Source of the DNA: Clostridiales bacterium Firm_14
Lineage (GTDB): Bacteria > Bacillota > Clostridia > Saccharofermentanales > Saccharofermentanaceae
Direction of reading: 5' to 3'
DNA length: 64,000 nucleotides
Assembly: GCA_001604135.1 (NCBI GenBank)
Contig: LVAT01000008.1
Location: 235,898-299,897, forward strand
The notes below the pieces were generated by a model. The model was given only the letters and a program-made list of their open reading frames with translations. It did no database searches and had not been told where the DNA came from. Numbering within the stretch: position 1 is the stretch's first letter; each line of letters starts with the position of its first letter. The translations under genes and the position numbers were made by a program. Shown here piece by piece: positions 1 to 8,648 of the stretch.

Positions 1-501
1 GGGCGTAAAGGATAAGTTGTTATCTTTAAGCGTCTTCCTTATGACTTCTTCATTGAACTTATTTAAGTAAAGGATCCCTATCTCAGATCTTAAGTGCGCA
101 ACATCGTCGATGATGTTGAATGTCTGGGTCTCTCTCATGTGAAATTCGTATTTGTCTGCACCGCTCACCTTAAGGAGTTCCACGAAGGCTTCGACAGCAA
201 AGGAATAGTGCTGTGAAGATACGAAGAACTTGAGCTTGCCGGATCCTTTTCCTGCATAGCGCTCTTCGATGAGTTCTGTCTGGTCCAATACCTGTCTGGC
301 ATAGCCTAAGAATTCTTCGCCTTCGGGTGTGAGCTTTATGCCTTTGTTCGATCTTGTGAAGATCGTGATGTTATATTCGTTCTCCAGTTCGCGGATCGCT
401 GATGTGAGGCTCGGCTGGGCGATGAATAGCTTCTTTGCCGCGTTAGTGATATTACCTTCTTCTGCTACGGTAACTATGTATTGGAGCTGCTTAAGTGTCA
501 T
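1..501 (-). CDS. LysR-family transcriptional regulator (partial, C-terminus beyond the window)
   Basis: The reverse strand reads from an ATG at 501 to the window edge with no stop, giving 167 residues of a LysR regulator. The start MTLKQLQYIVTVAEEGNITN and the following AAKKLFIAQPSLTSAI form the classic winged helix-turn-helix. It is followed by the linker helix and the beginning of the effector-binding domain. An AGGAGG site sits just upstream of the ATG. The gene is divergent from metE-metF and shares a 156-bp intergenic region with it. That arrangement suggests a MetR/MtaR-like activator of methionine synthesis responding to a sulfur metabolite; this role is inferred from position. The C-terminal ligand domain is missing here only because the window ends. 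Confidence 0.93.
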   Translation of the reverse strand, partial: MTLKQLQYIVTVAEEGNITNAAKKLFIAQPSLTSAIRELENEYNITIFTRSNKGIKLTPEGEEFLGYARQVLDQTELIEERYAGKGSGKLKFFVSSQHYSFAVEAFVELLKVSGADKYEFHMRETQTFNIIDDVAHLRSEIGILYLNKFNEEVIRKTLKDNNLSFTP

Positions 502-550
502 GAGGAGCCTCCTGTTGTGAATAGGTATTTTCTCGATTTTAACATCAACC

Positions 551-565
551 ATAGATTTTATCTAT
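551..565. promoter_or_regulatory. Candidate LysR operator between the regulator and metE
   Basis: ATAGAT-TTT-ATCTAT is a perfect 6-bp inverted repeat that contains the T-N11-A signature of LysR boxes. It resembles the AT-rich ATAG...CTAT boxes reported for MetR/MtaR regulators of streptococci. A second short palindrome, CCTATAGG, lies at 593-600. Position between divergent regulator and target genes supports an operator; binding is inferred. Confidence 0.55.
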
Positions 566-657
566 AGATACACGACAGTTATTTGTATTTTACCTATAGG
601 ATTAGTGGGCTTATACTCGCAAGCAATAAATCAGCCGCGAATATGGAGGAAATACAA

Positions 658-2913
658 ATGAACACATCAGTAATCGGTTATCCGAGAATCGGTAAAGACA
701 GAGAATTAAAGTTTGCTTCAGAGAAGTTCTTCAAAGGTGAACTTGATGAAGCAGGACTTTTGGAAGCAGCAAAGGCAATCAGAAAGGAAGACCTTCTTAA
801 GCAGAAGGAAGCAGGAATCACATATATCTCCAGCAACGATTTTTCTTTCTACGATAATGTTCTTGATACAGCGTTCCTGTTCAACATCATCCCTCAGAGA
901 TATAAGGATCTCGGCCTTTCAGAACTTGAGACTTATTTCGCTCTTGCAAGAGGATATCAGGGAGACAAGGGCAACGTTAAGGCCCTCGCAATGAAGAAGT
1001 GGTTCAACACAAACTACCACTATCTCGTACCCGAGATCGACGACGATACGAATATCGCGCTTACAGGTTCCAAGCCCCTCGATGAATTCGTTGAGGCTAA
1101 GGAATCCGGCGTTGATACGAAGGTTGCTTTAGTAGGACCTTTCACATTCTTGAAGCTTGCAAAGTTCACAGGCTCAAAGAAGATATCTGATGTTTACGCA
1201 GTACTTACAGCTGAATACATCAAGCTCGTATCACTTCTTACATCAGTCGGTGCAAAGACTATCGAGTTCGACGAGCCTTATCTCGTAAGAGACCTTAGTG
1301 GAGAAGACATAGATCTTTTTAAGGAGATTTATTCACTTATTCTTGCAAACAAGAACGGCGCAAAGATCCTTCTTCAGACTTATTTTGGCGACATCAGGGA
1401 TATCTATAATGAATTAGTGTCTCTTGATTTCGATCTCATCGGTCTTGATTTTGTTGAAGGCAGAAAGACATTGGAACTCGTAAAGACCAATGGTTTCCCC
1501 GCTGACAAGATCCTCGTTGCAGGGCTTGTAAACGGTAAGAACATCTGGAGAAATGACTACAAGAAGACGTTATCTGTCCTTGCAGAACTCGGTGCTGCAA
1601 ATGTTGTCTTAGGCACTTCATGCTCACTTCTCCACGTTCCTTATACGCTTGCTAATGAGACAAAGCTCTCAGATGAATATAAGAAGCATTTTGCATTTGC
1701 AGAAGAAAAGCTCACAGAGCTTAATGAGATCGCAAAACTCTTCGGAACAGACCTCGAAAACAGCGATGTTTATAAGAAGAACCAGAGCCTTTTCGAGGGC
1801 AGAGTAGACAGTGAAGACAAGGAAGTACAGGCTAAGGTTGCAGCTATCACAGACAGCGACTATGTAAGACTTCCTGTTTTCGAAGAGCGCGAAAAGATCC
1901 AGAAGCAGATCCTCAATCTGCCTTTGTTCCCGACAACAACTATCGGATCTTTCCCTCAGACTTCTGATGTAAGAAAGAACAGGCAGGAATTCAAGAAGGG
2001 CTTAAAGTCCAAGGAAGAATATGTAGAGTTCAACAAGCAGAAGATTGCAGAGTGCATCAAGCTCCAGGAAGAGATCGGTCTTGATGTTCTGGTCCACGGC
2101 GAGTTCGAGAGAAACGACATGGTCGAGTACTTCGGTGAGAACTTGAACGGTTATGTGTTCACAGAGAAGGCGTGGGTACAGTCCTATGGTACAAGAAATG
2201 TTAAGCCGCCGATCATCTGGGGCGACGTATCAAGAAAAGCACCAATCACGGTATTCTGGTCCAAGTTTGCAAAGTCCTGCACGGATAAGCCGGTAAAGGG
2301 CATGCTCACAGGTCCTGTTACTATCCTCAACTGGTCATTCCCGAGAGAAGACATCTCCATCAAGGAGAGCATCCTCCAGATCGCTCTTGCCATAAGAGAT
2401 GAGGTACTGGATCTTGAAGCTAACGGTATCAATATCATTCAGATCGACGAAGCCGCTCTCCGTGAGAAGCTCCCTTTGAGAAAGTCCGACTGGAACAGCG
2501 AATATCTTGATTTTGCCATCCCTGCATTCAGACTCGTTCACAGCAAGGTGAGCCCCAAGACTCAGATCCATACACATATGTGCTACAGCGAGTTCACGGA
2601 CATCATTCCCGCGATCGACGCAATGGATGCTGACGTCATTACTTTCGAGGCATCAAGATCAGATCTCCAGATCCTTGATTCATTGAAGGAAAACAACTTC
2701 AAGACTGAAGTAGGCCCGGGCGTTTACGACATTCACAGCCCCCGCGTCCCTTCAGTAGAAGAGATCGTAACAGCGCTCACAAAGATGAGAGCAAAGATCG
2801 AAGATAACAAGCTCTGGGTCAACCCGGACTGCGGCCTTAAGACAAGAGGCAATGAGGAGACTGTAAAGAGCCTTAAGAACCTCGTTGCGGCTGCAAAGCA
2901 GATCAGAGGATAA
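658..2913 (+). CDS. metE: Cobalamin-independent methionine synthase
   Basis: This enzyme transfers the methyl group of 5-methyltetrahydrofolate (polyglutamate) to homocysteine to make methionine in the cytoplasm. The protein is 751 residues, the usual length for MetE, with two homologous barrel halves. The N-terminal half starts [15 protein letters not shown] and the catalytic half starts near [10 protein letters not shown]. The zinc ligands are visible: His640 and Cys642 in IHTHMCYS, Glu664 in ITFEASRSD and Cys725 in [10 protein letters not shown]. An in-frame start exists at 583, but the ATG at 658 is preceded by GGAGGA at the right distance and gives the conserved N-terminus, so it was chosen. 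metF follows after 3 bp, so the two genes form a methionine operon, probably driven by the divergent LysR regulator. Confidence 0.97.
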   Translation: MNTSVIGYPRIGKDRELKFASEKFFKGELDEAGLLEAAKAIRKEDLLKQKEAGITYISSNDFSFYDNVLDTAFLFNIIPQRYKDLGLSELETYFALARGYQGDKGNVKALAMKKWFNTNYHYLVPEIDDDTNIALTGSKPLDEFVEAKESGVDTKVALVGPFTFLKLAKFTGSKKISDVYAVLTAEYIKLVSLLTSVGAKTIEFDEPYLVRDLSGEDIDLFKEIYSLILANKNGAKILLQTYFGDIRDIYNELVSLDFDLIGLDFVEGRKTLELVKTNGFPADKILVAGLVNGKNIWRNDYKKTLSVLAELGAANVVLGTSCSLLHVPYTLANETKLSDEYKKHFAFAEEKLTELNEIAKLFGTDLENSDVYKKNQSLFEGRVDSEDKEVQAKVAAITDSDYVRLPVFEEREKIQKQILNLPLFPTTTIGSFPQTSDVRKNRQEFKKGLKSKEEYVEFNKQKIAECIKLQEEIGLDVLVHGEFERNDMVEYFGENLNGYVFTEKAWVQSYGTRNVKPPIIWGDVSRKAPITVFWSKFAKSCTDKPVKGMLTGPVTILNWSFPREDISIKESILQIALAIRDEVLDLEANGINIIQIDEAALREKLPLRKSDWNSEYLDFAIPAFRLVHSKVSPKTQIHTHMCYSEFTDIIPAIDAMDADVITFEASRSDLQILDSLKENNFKTEVGPGVYDIHSPRVPSVEEIVTALTKMRAKIEDNKLWVNPDCGLKTRGNEETVKSLKNLVAAAKQIRG

Positions 2914-2916
2914 GTC

Positions 2917-3774
2917 ATGAAAGTATCACAGGTTTACAAGAAAAAAAGAAGTCTCTCCTTCGAAATCTTTCCGCCGAAGAAAGACGCTGAACTCGACAAT
3001 ATCGACGAGACGCTCGAAGTCTTAGCTGAACTTAAGCCTGACTTCATAAGCGTTACGTTCGGTGCCGGCGGATCTTCCAACTGTAACCGTACTATTGAGC
3101 TTGCCAAGAAGATCAAGTACGACTATAAGATCGAGCCTGTGGTACACCTGACTTGTCTGCATTATGACAGGAATGAGATCGACGAGTTTGCCAGAGTCCT
3201 TAAGGGCGAAGGCATCGAGAATATACTTGCCCTAAGGGGTGACCCGAACCCGAATATTCCGGCCAAGAATGATTTCAGGCACTCGTCTGATCTTATTTCA
3301 TACCTGAAGAATGACGATGACTTCTGCTTCCTCGGTGCATGCTATCCGGAATGTCATCCTGAATCACCCAGCGTAGTCACGGAGATAAAGAGCCTCAAGA
3401 AGAAGGTCGACGCAGGAGCAGAAGTATTGCTCTCACAGTTGTTCTTTGATAATGAGATCTTCTACAGATTCCATGAGGAGTGCAGGATCGCTGACATAGA
3501 CGTTCCAGTCATTCCGGGTGTAATGCCCGTCATCAATGCAGCACAGATAAAGAGAATGGTGTCTTTGTGCCACGCGTCTTTTCCGACGAGGTTCCAGAAG
3601 ATCATATCGCGCTATGAGGATAACAAAGAGGCGCTTTTCGACGCCGGAATATCTTATTGCTTAAGCCAGATAATCGATCTTCTCGTAAGCGACATCAACG
3701 GCATTCATCTATACACGATGAATAATCCCCTTGTCGCCAGAAGGATCTGCGAGGGCATAAAGAACATCGTCTGA
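2917..3774 (+). CDS. metF: 5,10-methylenetetrahydrofolate reductase
   Basis: This flavoprotein reduces 5,10-methylene-THF to 5-methyl-THF, the methyl donor used by the MetE encoded immediately upstream. The 285-residue length is normal for bacterial MetF. Visible family motifs are SFEIFPPK near the N-terminus, the folate-binding Glu region, FISVTFGAGGSS, HLTCL, ILALRGDPN and the LSQLFFDN segment. It starts 3 bp after the metE stop, so the genes are co-transcribed and MetF supplies MetE directly. The stop codon abuts the stop of a convergent lipoprotein gene with no terminator visible between them. Confidence 0.97.
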   Translation: MKVSQVYKKKRSLSFEIFPPKKDAELDNIDETLEVLAELKPDFISVTFGAGGSSNCNRTIELAKKIKYDYKIEPVVHLTCLHYDRNEIDEFARVLKGEGIENILALRGDPNPNIPAKNDFRHSSDLISYLKNDDDFCFLGACYPECHPESPSVVTEIKSLKKKVDAGAEVLLSQLFFDNEIFYRFHEECRIADIDVPVIPGVMPVINAAQIKRMVSLCHASFPTRFQKIISRYEDNKEALFDAGISYCLSQIIDLLVSDINGIHLYTMNNPLVARRICEGIKNIV

Positions 3775-4431
3775 TCAGATGCAGGGAGTTGATTCGGGCG
3801 TCTTGCCGTCACGGAATCTCGAGTCGGTATAAAGGCCTGAGATCTTGCCGTAAGAGATGATGTTTCCCTTGTTGCCGTCTATATCAGTATCAAGCTCGGT
3901 TATAAATTCGCCGAGCTTTTTATTTTGTCCGTTGACGGTGCCCTTAAGTCTCGCGACGGGAGCTTTAAGCGCTATTACGTAAATATCGAAATTATGCGTA
4001 TAACCGTGTCCGATGTGAGGACCGTTATAGTCAAGCGGGGAGGCCCAGCCTTCGGGAAGTGTCGTCTCAGTGATCCCGCCTGATTTCCAGTGGAGATAAC
4101 CATTGGTATTTGTATCGAACATGTAGACGGCATAGACATTTGCGCCTTCCACAGGCTCCCATTTCAGCTGGGGAGATTTATTGCCTCCGATGTCGGTATT
4201 GGAGATGACGTCGTCCCAGACGCCGTCTATAAGATCAGTTGAAGTCACTTCGAAAGTCTCATATCCGTCAAGGTAGCCGCCGCACATGTTGTCAGTCAGC
4301 GGATTTACCGTATCTGTTGTTGACTGTAAAGTATCTTGGATAGTGGTCACTTCAGTGTTGTCCTGACAGCCCGTAAAGCTCAAAAGCAAGGCCATTGTTA
4401 TTACGCAAGCTGTTATCCTGGCATTTTTCAT
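3775..4431 (-). CDS. PEBP/YbhB-like lipoprotein
   Basis: This is a predicted lipoprotein of about 218 residues. The signal peptide MKNARITACVITMALLLSFTGC ends in a lipobox (SFTGC), and an acidic/Thr linker follows. The rest resembles the phosphatidylethanolamine-binding (Raf-kinase-inhibitor-like, YbhB/YbcL) fold, with SPQLKWEPVEGANVYAVYMFD, then LHWKS, YNGPHIGHGYTHNFDIYVIAL. A GTG start at 4455 is possible. However, a TATAAT-like box on this strand at 4467-4472 would leave almost no leader for it, and the ATG at 4431 gives a clean signal peptide. Bacterial PEBP-like proteins have no firm biochemical role, so function is left open. It is convergent with metF, stop to stop. Confidence 0.8.
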   Translation of the reverse strand: MKNARITACVITMALLLSFTGCQDNTEVTTIQDTLQSTTDTVNPLTDNMCGGYLDGYETFEVTSTDLIDGVWDDVISNTDIGGNKSPQLKWEPVEGANVYAVYMFDTNTNGYLHWKSGGITETTLPEGWASPLDYNGPHIGHGYTHNFDIYVIALKAPVARLKGTVNGQNKKLGEFITELDTDIDGNKGNIISYGKISGLYTDSRFRDGKTPESTPCI

Positions 4432-4548
4432 TATTTCTTCAAAACCCTTTTTCACTTGATCCTGAAATTATATCAAAAGATTTCATTTGTGGTCGAAAAG
4501 GCGTATATTCATTGATATAAAATGTTTTTTACAAGAGGCGGATGAGGG

Positions 4549-6435
4549 TTGGAAAAGATAGATAAAGTATTCATGATCTTGCGGAGACGTATCGCAGAGC
4601 TGTTCCAGAACTTTGGACAGTTCTTTAAGCGCGTGCTTCTATTGTTTACGCAGGACTATGTCGAGACTGCTCTCTTTATCCTGTTCTGCTCCATCATCAC
4701 CGCTGCCACGACATCGCTTCTTAAAAAGCTCCTGGTCAAGGCCATGATGCTCGTCAGCGGCGAGACTTACATTGCTCCCGTTAATCTGCAGAAGGTCCTC
4801 TTAAACCCGCTGTCGATACTGATGATGCTGATCTTCGCGGTTATTGTGACGCTGATGTCTCTGTTCGAGATAGCAGGACTTCTTCATACATTCTCAGTAG
4901 CGCAGGCAGGATGCGAGACAAATCTCACATGTATGTTCATGGCAGGCTTCCGTGCGTGCTGGAAGGCGCTTAACCCCAGAAACTGGCCGATAATGATATT
5001 CATTCTGGTGCTTGTTCCTCTTACAAAGCTTTTGCCCTTGTCAGGTTCCACTTTTAAGCTCATCCTGCCGGGATTTGTCAACCAGACGATCGACTATACA
5101 AAGTGGCTTAATGTCCTCTATTATGTCTTATACTGGGTGCTTATCCTGTTCCTTGCGGTTTATATCTTCTCGATCAACGGATTTGTGCTTCAGAAAGAAT
5201 CATTCTTTAAGAGCTGCTCCAAATCCAGAAAACTCTGCAAAGGGCACATCCTCGAAGTCTTATTCAATATGTTCCTTTTGACGGTCATCCTGAATTTTAC
5301 TATCAATTCGATCTCTTCGATACTCGTTGTAAACGGCGAGGAACTGATGTCCTTCGTGCGCAGAACAGGAAATGTCGTAGCCAAATCCGAAGCTGTCGGA
5401 ACATATACGTATGCTTTAAGACAGATCCTTAAGAGCTTTCTTTCTCCTGCGATAAATAACGCTGCACTGACGGTGCTGTTCTATAAATTCCTTGACGATA
5501 AGACTAAGAAAGAGACAGTGTCCAGTGAAGTCCGTGAGCTCAAGCAGTTCTCGATGAAGAGAACCGTTGCCTTTGTAGTCTCATTGGCAGTTGCCTCGGG
5601 TGCCATCATCGGCTTTATGATCTTCAGATATTCTTATCTTTTCGAGAGCGTTGACAGACCGCTGGTATGCGCGCACAGAGGAGATAACGTTAACGCACCC
5701 GAGAACACGATGCCTGCCTTCGAGCTTGCCGCAAGCGAGAACCTGAAGTGGATCGAACTTGATGTCCATCAGACCTCCGACGGCGTCATCGTCTGCAATC
5801 ACGATTCGACGATAAAGAGAGTAACCGGCAGAAACATCGCGATACATGATGCCACTTATGAGGAGCTCTCGAAGATCGAACTCGGTCCCTGGATGCCCGG
5901 TGAATATGAGCACGTCCATATCTGCACATTAAGAGAAGCACTGGCGCTCGCGAAAGAAAACGACATAAACGTTCAGGTCGAGCTCAAAGGCCACGCTGCC
6001 GACAAGAACTTCGAAGAAAATGTTCTTGCCGTTATCAACGAGACCGGAATGCACGATAATGTCATGATCATCGCGCAGGATGCATCAAGACTTCAGCGCA
6101 TGATGGAACTCGATCCGACGATAACAAAGGGATACTGCATGGTAATCGCAGTAGGCGATCTCTATGACATCGAATATACCGATAACATTACTATCGAGGA
6201 ATCCTATGTAACGCCTGAGCTTGTCCGAGCAATGCACGAGAAGGGAATCAAGGTATTCTGCTGGACAGTCGATCTTGATGATACGGTCCAGTATCTCGTA
6301 AGCTGTGATGTCGATGTCATCGGAACGGACAACCCGATGCTGATCAATAACGCTTTGGATAAGGCAGACTATTCAGGGGGCCTGTCACGAGCCGCTCATA
6401 TCCTGATGCACATGATCGCCAACATGGATAAGTAA
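4549..6435 (+). CDS. Membrane-anchored glycerophosphodiester phosphodiesterase
   Basis: The protein has 628 residues. The first ~350 form a polytopic membrane domain of the kind found in GDPD membrane proteins, with about six to eight hydrophobic helices. The C-terminal ~260 residues are a GDPD catalytic domain. Its signature residues are visible: CAHRGDNVNAPENTM (His at about 376, Glu/Asn), IELDVHQTSDGVIVCNHD with the metal-binding Glu-x-Asp and second His, and VQVELKG further on. It should hydrolyse glycerophosphodiesters such as deacylated phospholipids or lipoteichoic-acid units at the membrane. The start is TTG at 4549 in a purine-rich GAGGCGGATGAGGG context. The last 51 bp overlap the convergent SLH-like gene. 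Confidence 0.9.
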   Translation: MEKIDKVFMILRRRIAELFQNFGQFFKRVLLLFTQDYVETALFILFCSIITAATTSLLKKLLVKAMMLVSGETYIAPVNLQKVLLNPLSILMMLIFAVIVTLMSLFEIAGLLHTFSVAQAGCETNLTCMFMAGFRACWKALNPRNWPIMIFILVLVPLTKLLPLSGSTFKLILPGFVNQTIDYTKWLNVLYYVLYWVLILFLAVYIFSINGFVLQKESFFKSCSKSRKLCKGHILEVLFNMFLLTVILNFTINSISSILVVNGEELMSFVRRTGNVVAKSEAVGTYTYALRQILKSFLSPAINNAALTVLFYKFLDDKTKKETVSSEVRELKQFSMKRTVAFVVSLAVASGAIIGFMIFRYSYLFESVDRPLVCAHRGDNVNAPENTMPAFELAASENLKWIELDVHQTSDGVIVCNHDSTIKRVTGRNIAIHDATYEELSKIELGPWMPGEYEHVHICTLREALALAKENDINVQVELKGHAADKNFEENVLAVINETGMHDNVMIIAQDASRLQRMMELDPTITKGYCMVIAVGDLYDIEYTDNITIEESYVTPELVRAMHEKGIKVFCWTVDLDDTVQYLVSCDVDVIGTDNPMLINNALDKADYSGGLSRAAHILMHMIANMDK

Positions 6436-6816
6436 CAGGCGGTCTATCGCGGCGCTGTTATAAGCATCATCATCTTCGCCGTTCAGATCAAACCACCAAA
6501 ACTCACCGTCACGCCTGATATTCTTCGCGTCCATTATTCCGCGCAAATATACCTGTGCGACGTGGTTAGCGCACACCCTGCAGTCGTAGAGATCCTTGAG
6601 CATGCCTGCGCCGCTAATGTCCAGATCAGAAGCTTTCATCGCTTTGAGAAGATACATGTGGCATATCCTGGCAACGTTTTTTCTTGTTATCGGCGTGTCT
6701 TTATACACTTCATCTTCTGCGTCGAGCCAGCCTTCTTTACGCCCGCGTTCGAAAACGCCGGCAAAAGGAATACCTGCTTTTTGGCAGAGTTCTCTTATGA
6801 AGACTTCTGTGGTCAT
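6385..6816 (-). CDS. Small SLH-like protein coupled to the alpha-galactosidase
   Basis: This 143-residue protein, counted from the ATG at 6816, has no signal peptide or membrane helix. The pattern FAGVFERGRKEGWL, then PITRKNVARICHMYLL and a second block with NHVAQVYLRGIMDA, recalls the helix pairs of S-layer homology (SLH) domains; that is inference, not a firm match. Its ATG overlaps the stop of the upstream GH27 gene as ATGA, so translation is probably coupled. A longer form from 6852 is possible but lies inside GH27. The 3' end runs 51 bp into the convergent phosphodiesterase gene. A partner or targeting role for the galactosidase is possible but unproven. Confidence 0.6.
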   Translation of the reverse strand: MTTEVFIRELCQKAGIPFAGVFERGRKEGWLDAEDEVYKDTPITRKNVARICHMYLLKAMKASDLDISGAGMLKDLYDCRVCANHVAQVYLRGIMDAKNIRRDGEFWWFDLNGEDDDAYNSAAIDRLLLIHVGDHVHQDMSGS

Positions 6817-8558
6817 GAGACAGGCGTGATCCTTATGACTTTGCTGTCGCAAGCTGCAAGCGTTCCTGCGCCAAAGACTCTGCTCTCAGTCTCAGCTGCT
6901 TCGCCGGTATAGAGATCTTTGATCCGGTATGTTTTCGCATTGGCGAAAAGATCTTTATTAACAGTCTTACCGCCTGTCTTATTCAAGATCTCATCGGTGC
7001 TGACAGACGGGACTTCTTTTTCTTCCTGGCTTAAGTTAAAGAAACCGAGCGCGATGCTGCCGTCATTAAGAGGCTTTGCGAGGATGTCGATCCTGTTGTT
7101 GTCTCTTATGTATTCCTTATCGGGCTCGCTGCATTCGTATGTCGTGAAGATGCGCTTTGCCTGTATGCCCAGAGGGTCCCGGTCTAATGCGATCAGATCT
7201 TCATTTGCGATGATGTTATAGATCTCATCGCCTTTAGCAACTCTTCTCAAGTCAACGCCGAGCATAAGGGGAGAGTTCATCATGCACCACATTGCCATGT
7301 GCGAACGGCACATGATGTTATCTATCCCGTCCATTCCTATGACCAGCATGTCAGGATCGTTCCAGCCTCTGCCAAGTCCCGCGAATTCATCCATTATTAC
7401 CGCCTTGTTGTACTGCGAAGTAATGGATGTCGTATAGTCGCACTCCCAGGCTGCCGTACCGTGATTGCCGTCTGATCCGACCTGGAAAGTGATGTCATTT
7501 AATATGCGCCATGAATCGCCAACTTTGTGCCCCCAGTTCTGCGGCTGCGTCTTCCCCCATTCGCAGATCGAGAAGACGATGTCGCGGCCGCCGGCATTTT
7601 CGAGTTCGCGTCTGATCTCGGCATATGAATGAAGAGTATTCTCCTGCCTTCTGTGATTCATTATGCGGATCTTATTTGCGCCCTTCTTGAGCTCCACTTT
7701 AATGGCAGGGGATACCGTAAATGTCTCCCTGCTTTGCGTAGGAGCTAAGAGCGCATCAAAACACGTCTTTTCCCCGACAGCCACCTGGAGCCACTGTCCG
7801 GCGCCTTCTACGGCGTCTGAGGCGTATGTGACGAACAAATCCCTGATGCCATCTTCAGATGCATTGATCTCGAAAATAATCTCACTGGATCTGAGACCGA
7901 CAGGGGAGTGGTCAGGAGCCGTTCCGTCAAATGTGCCGATAAACGCTACACAGTCTTCTTTTATCTCTGCTCTGGTACCTGTTATCGCTGCGTTTGCGGC
8001 ATCATATGTTACGCCGTCAATTCCAATGCTCTTAATGACCGGCGCATATGAATATTTCGCATTCTCCGGATCTGCGAAAGTAGCGTTGTCCCACATGTAA
8101 TAGCAGTTATCGACTTTTATGAAATCTATGTCCCACTTGAAGTAGTCTTCGCAGTCAGTTTTCTCATATCCGTAAATGCCTACTTCTGCGCCTGAGCAGA
8201 GCCTTGTTCCGATGTCGTTATACATTCCGAATTTAAGGCCGCTTCCGTGAACGAAATCTGCCATTGCCTTAAAGCCTGAAGGGAACTTGACCTTGTCTGC
8301 CTTAAGATGTCCGTCTATTCTCTCCGGATGGTAGCAGCCGTCATCTAATACGACGTATTCATACCCCAGCTTATCGAGCCCCAATTCCTTGATCTTAAGT
8401 ACCATTGCTTTTGTGAGCTCTTCGGTGTTGCCGCTTCCGAAAGCGTTCCAGCTGTTCCAGCCCATGGCAGGGAGGCGGGGCTTTTTCGAGAATATATCGG
8501 AATTATCGAAATCATCAAATCTGAGTCTGTGATCGTCAATGGGAGAAGGTCCTGACAT
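6813..8558 (-). CDS. GH27 alpha-galactosidase with an internal carbohydrate-binding-like insertion
   Basis: The protein has 581 residues and no signal peptide, so it is probably cytoplasmic. It starts PAMGWNSWNAFG like clan-D alpha-galactosidases. The nucleophile Asp150 lies in FIKVDNC and the acid/base Asp in WNDPDM near 401-403; DDGCY and SICEWG are further family motifs. It should remove terminal alpha-galactose from galacto-oligosaccharides or galactomannan. Between the nucleophile strand (~160) and AEIRRELENAGGRDIV (~313) sit about 135 extra residues with a beta-rich pattern ending GANKIRIMNHR, like CBM6/35-type modules. This interrupts the barrel rather than flanking it. An AGGAG site precedes the ATG. 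The SLH-like gene overlaps its stop. Confidence 0.9.
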   Translation of the reverse strand: MSGPSPIDDHRLRFDDFDNSDIFSKKPRLPAMGWNSWNAFGSGNTEELTKAMVLKIKELGLDKLGYEYVVLDDGCYHPERIDGHLKADKVKFPSGFKAMADFVHGSGLKFGMYNDIGTRLCSGAEVGIYGYEKTDCEDYFKWDIDFIKVDNCYYMWDNATFADPENAKYSYAPVIKSIGIDGVTYDAANAAITGTRAEIKEDCVAFIGTFDGTAPDHSPVGLRSSEIIFEINASEDGIRDLFVTYASDAVEGAGQWLQVAVGEKTCFDALLAPTQSRETFTVSPAIKVELKKGANKIRIMNHRRQENTLHSYAEIRRELENAGGRDIVFSICEWGKTQPQNWGHKVGDSWRILNDITFQVGSDGNHGTAAWECDYTTSITSQYNKAVIMDEFAGLGRGWNDPDMLVIGMDGIDNIMCRSHMAMWCMMNSPLMLGVDLRRVAKGDEIYNIIANEDLIALDRDPLGIQAKRIFTTYECSEPDKEYIRDNNRIDILAKPLNDGSIALGFFNLSQEEKEVPSVSTDEILNKTGGKTVNKDLFANAKTYRIKDLYTGEAAETESRVFGAGTLAACDSKVIRITPVS

Positions 8559-8590
8559 GAATGCTCTCCTTTAAGTTTTATAGGTCGATT

Positions 8591-8628
8591 ATAACAAAGA
8601 GGCTGCCTCAGATGAGACAGCCTCGAAA
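8591..8628 (-). terminator. Intrinsic terminator of the zinc-ribbon/TPR gene
   Basis: On the minus strand GAGGCTGTCTCA pairs with TGAGGCAGCCTC around a 2-nt loop (one mismatch), followed by TTTGTT. It lies just after the stop of the gene ending at 8649 and before GH27. Confidence 0.7.
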
Positions 8629-8648
8629 GATTTAATCCGATTGAACGA

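Noticed and set aside
583..657. Upstream in-frame start of metE
   Set aside because: It has no ribosome site, gives a non-conserved extension and would run through the operator region; the ATG at 658 has GGAGGA.
541..657. SAM riboswitch or T-box upstream of metE
   Set aside because: The leader is too short and I see no matching conserved core or terminator pair.
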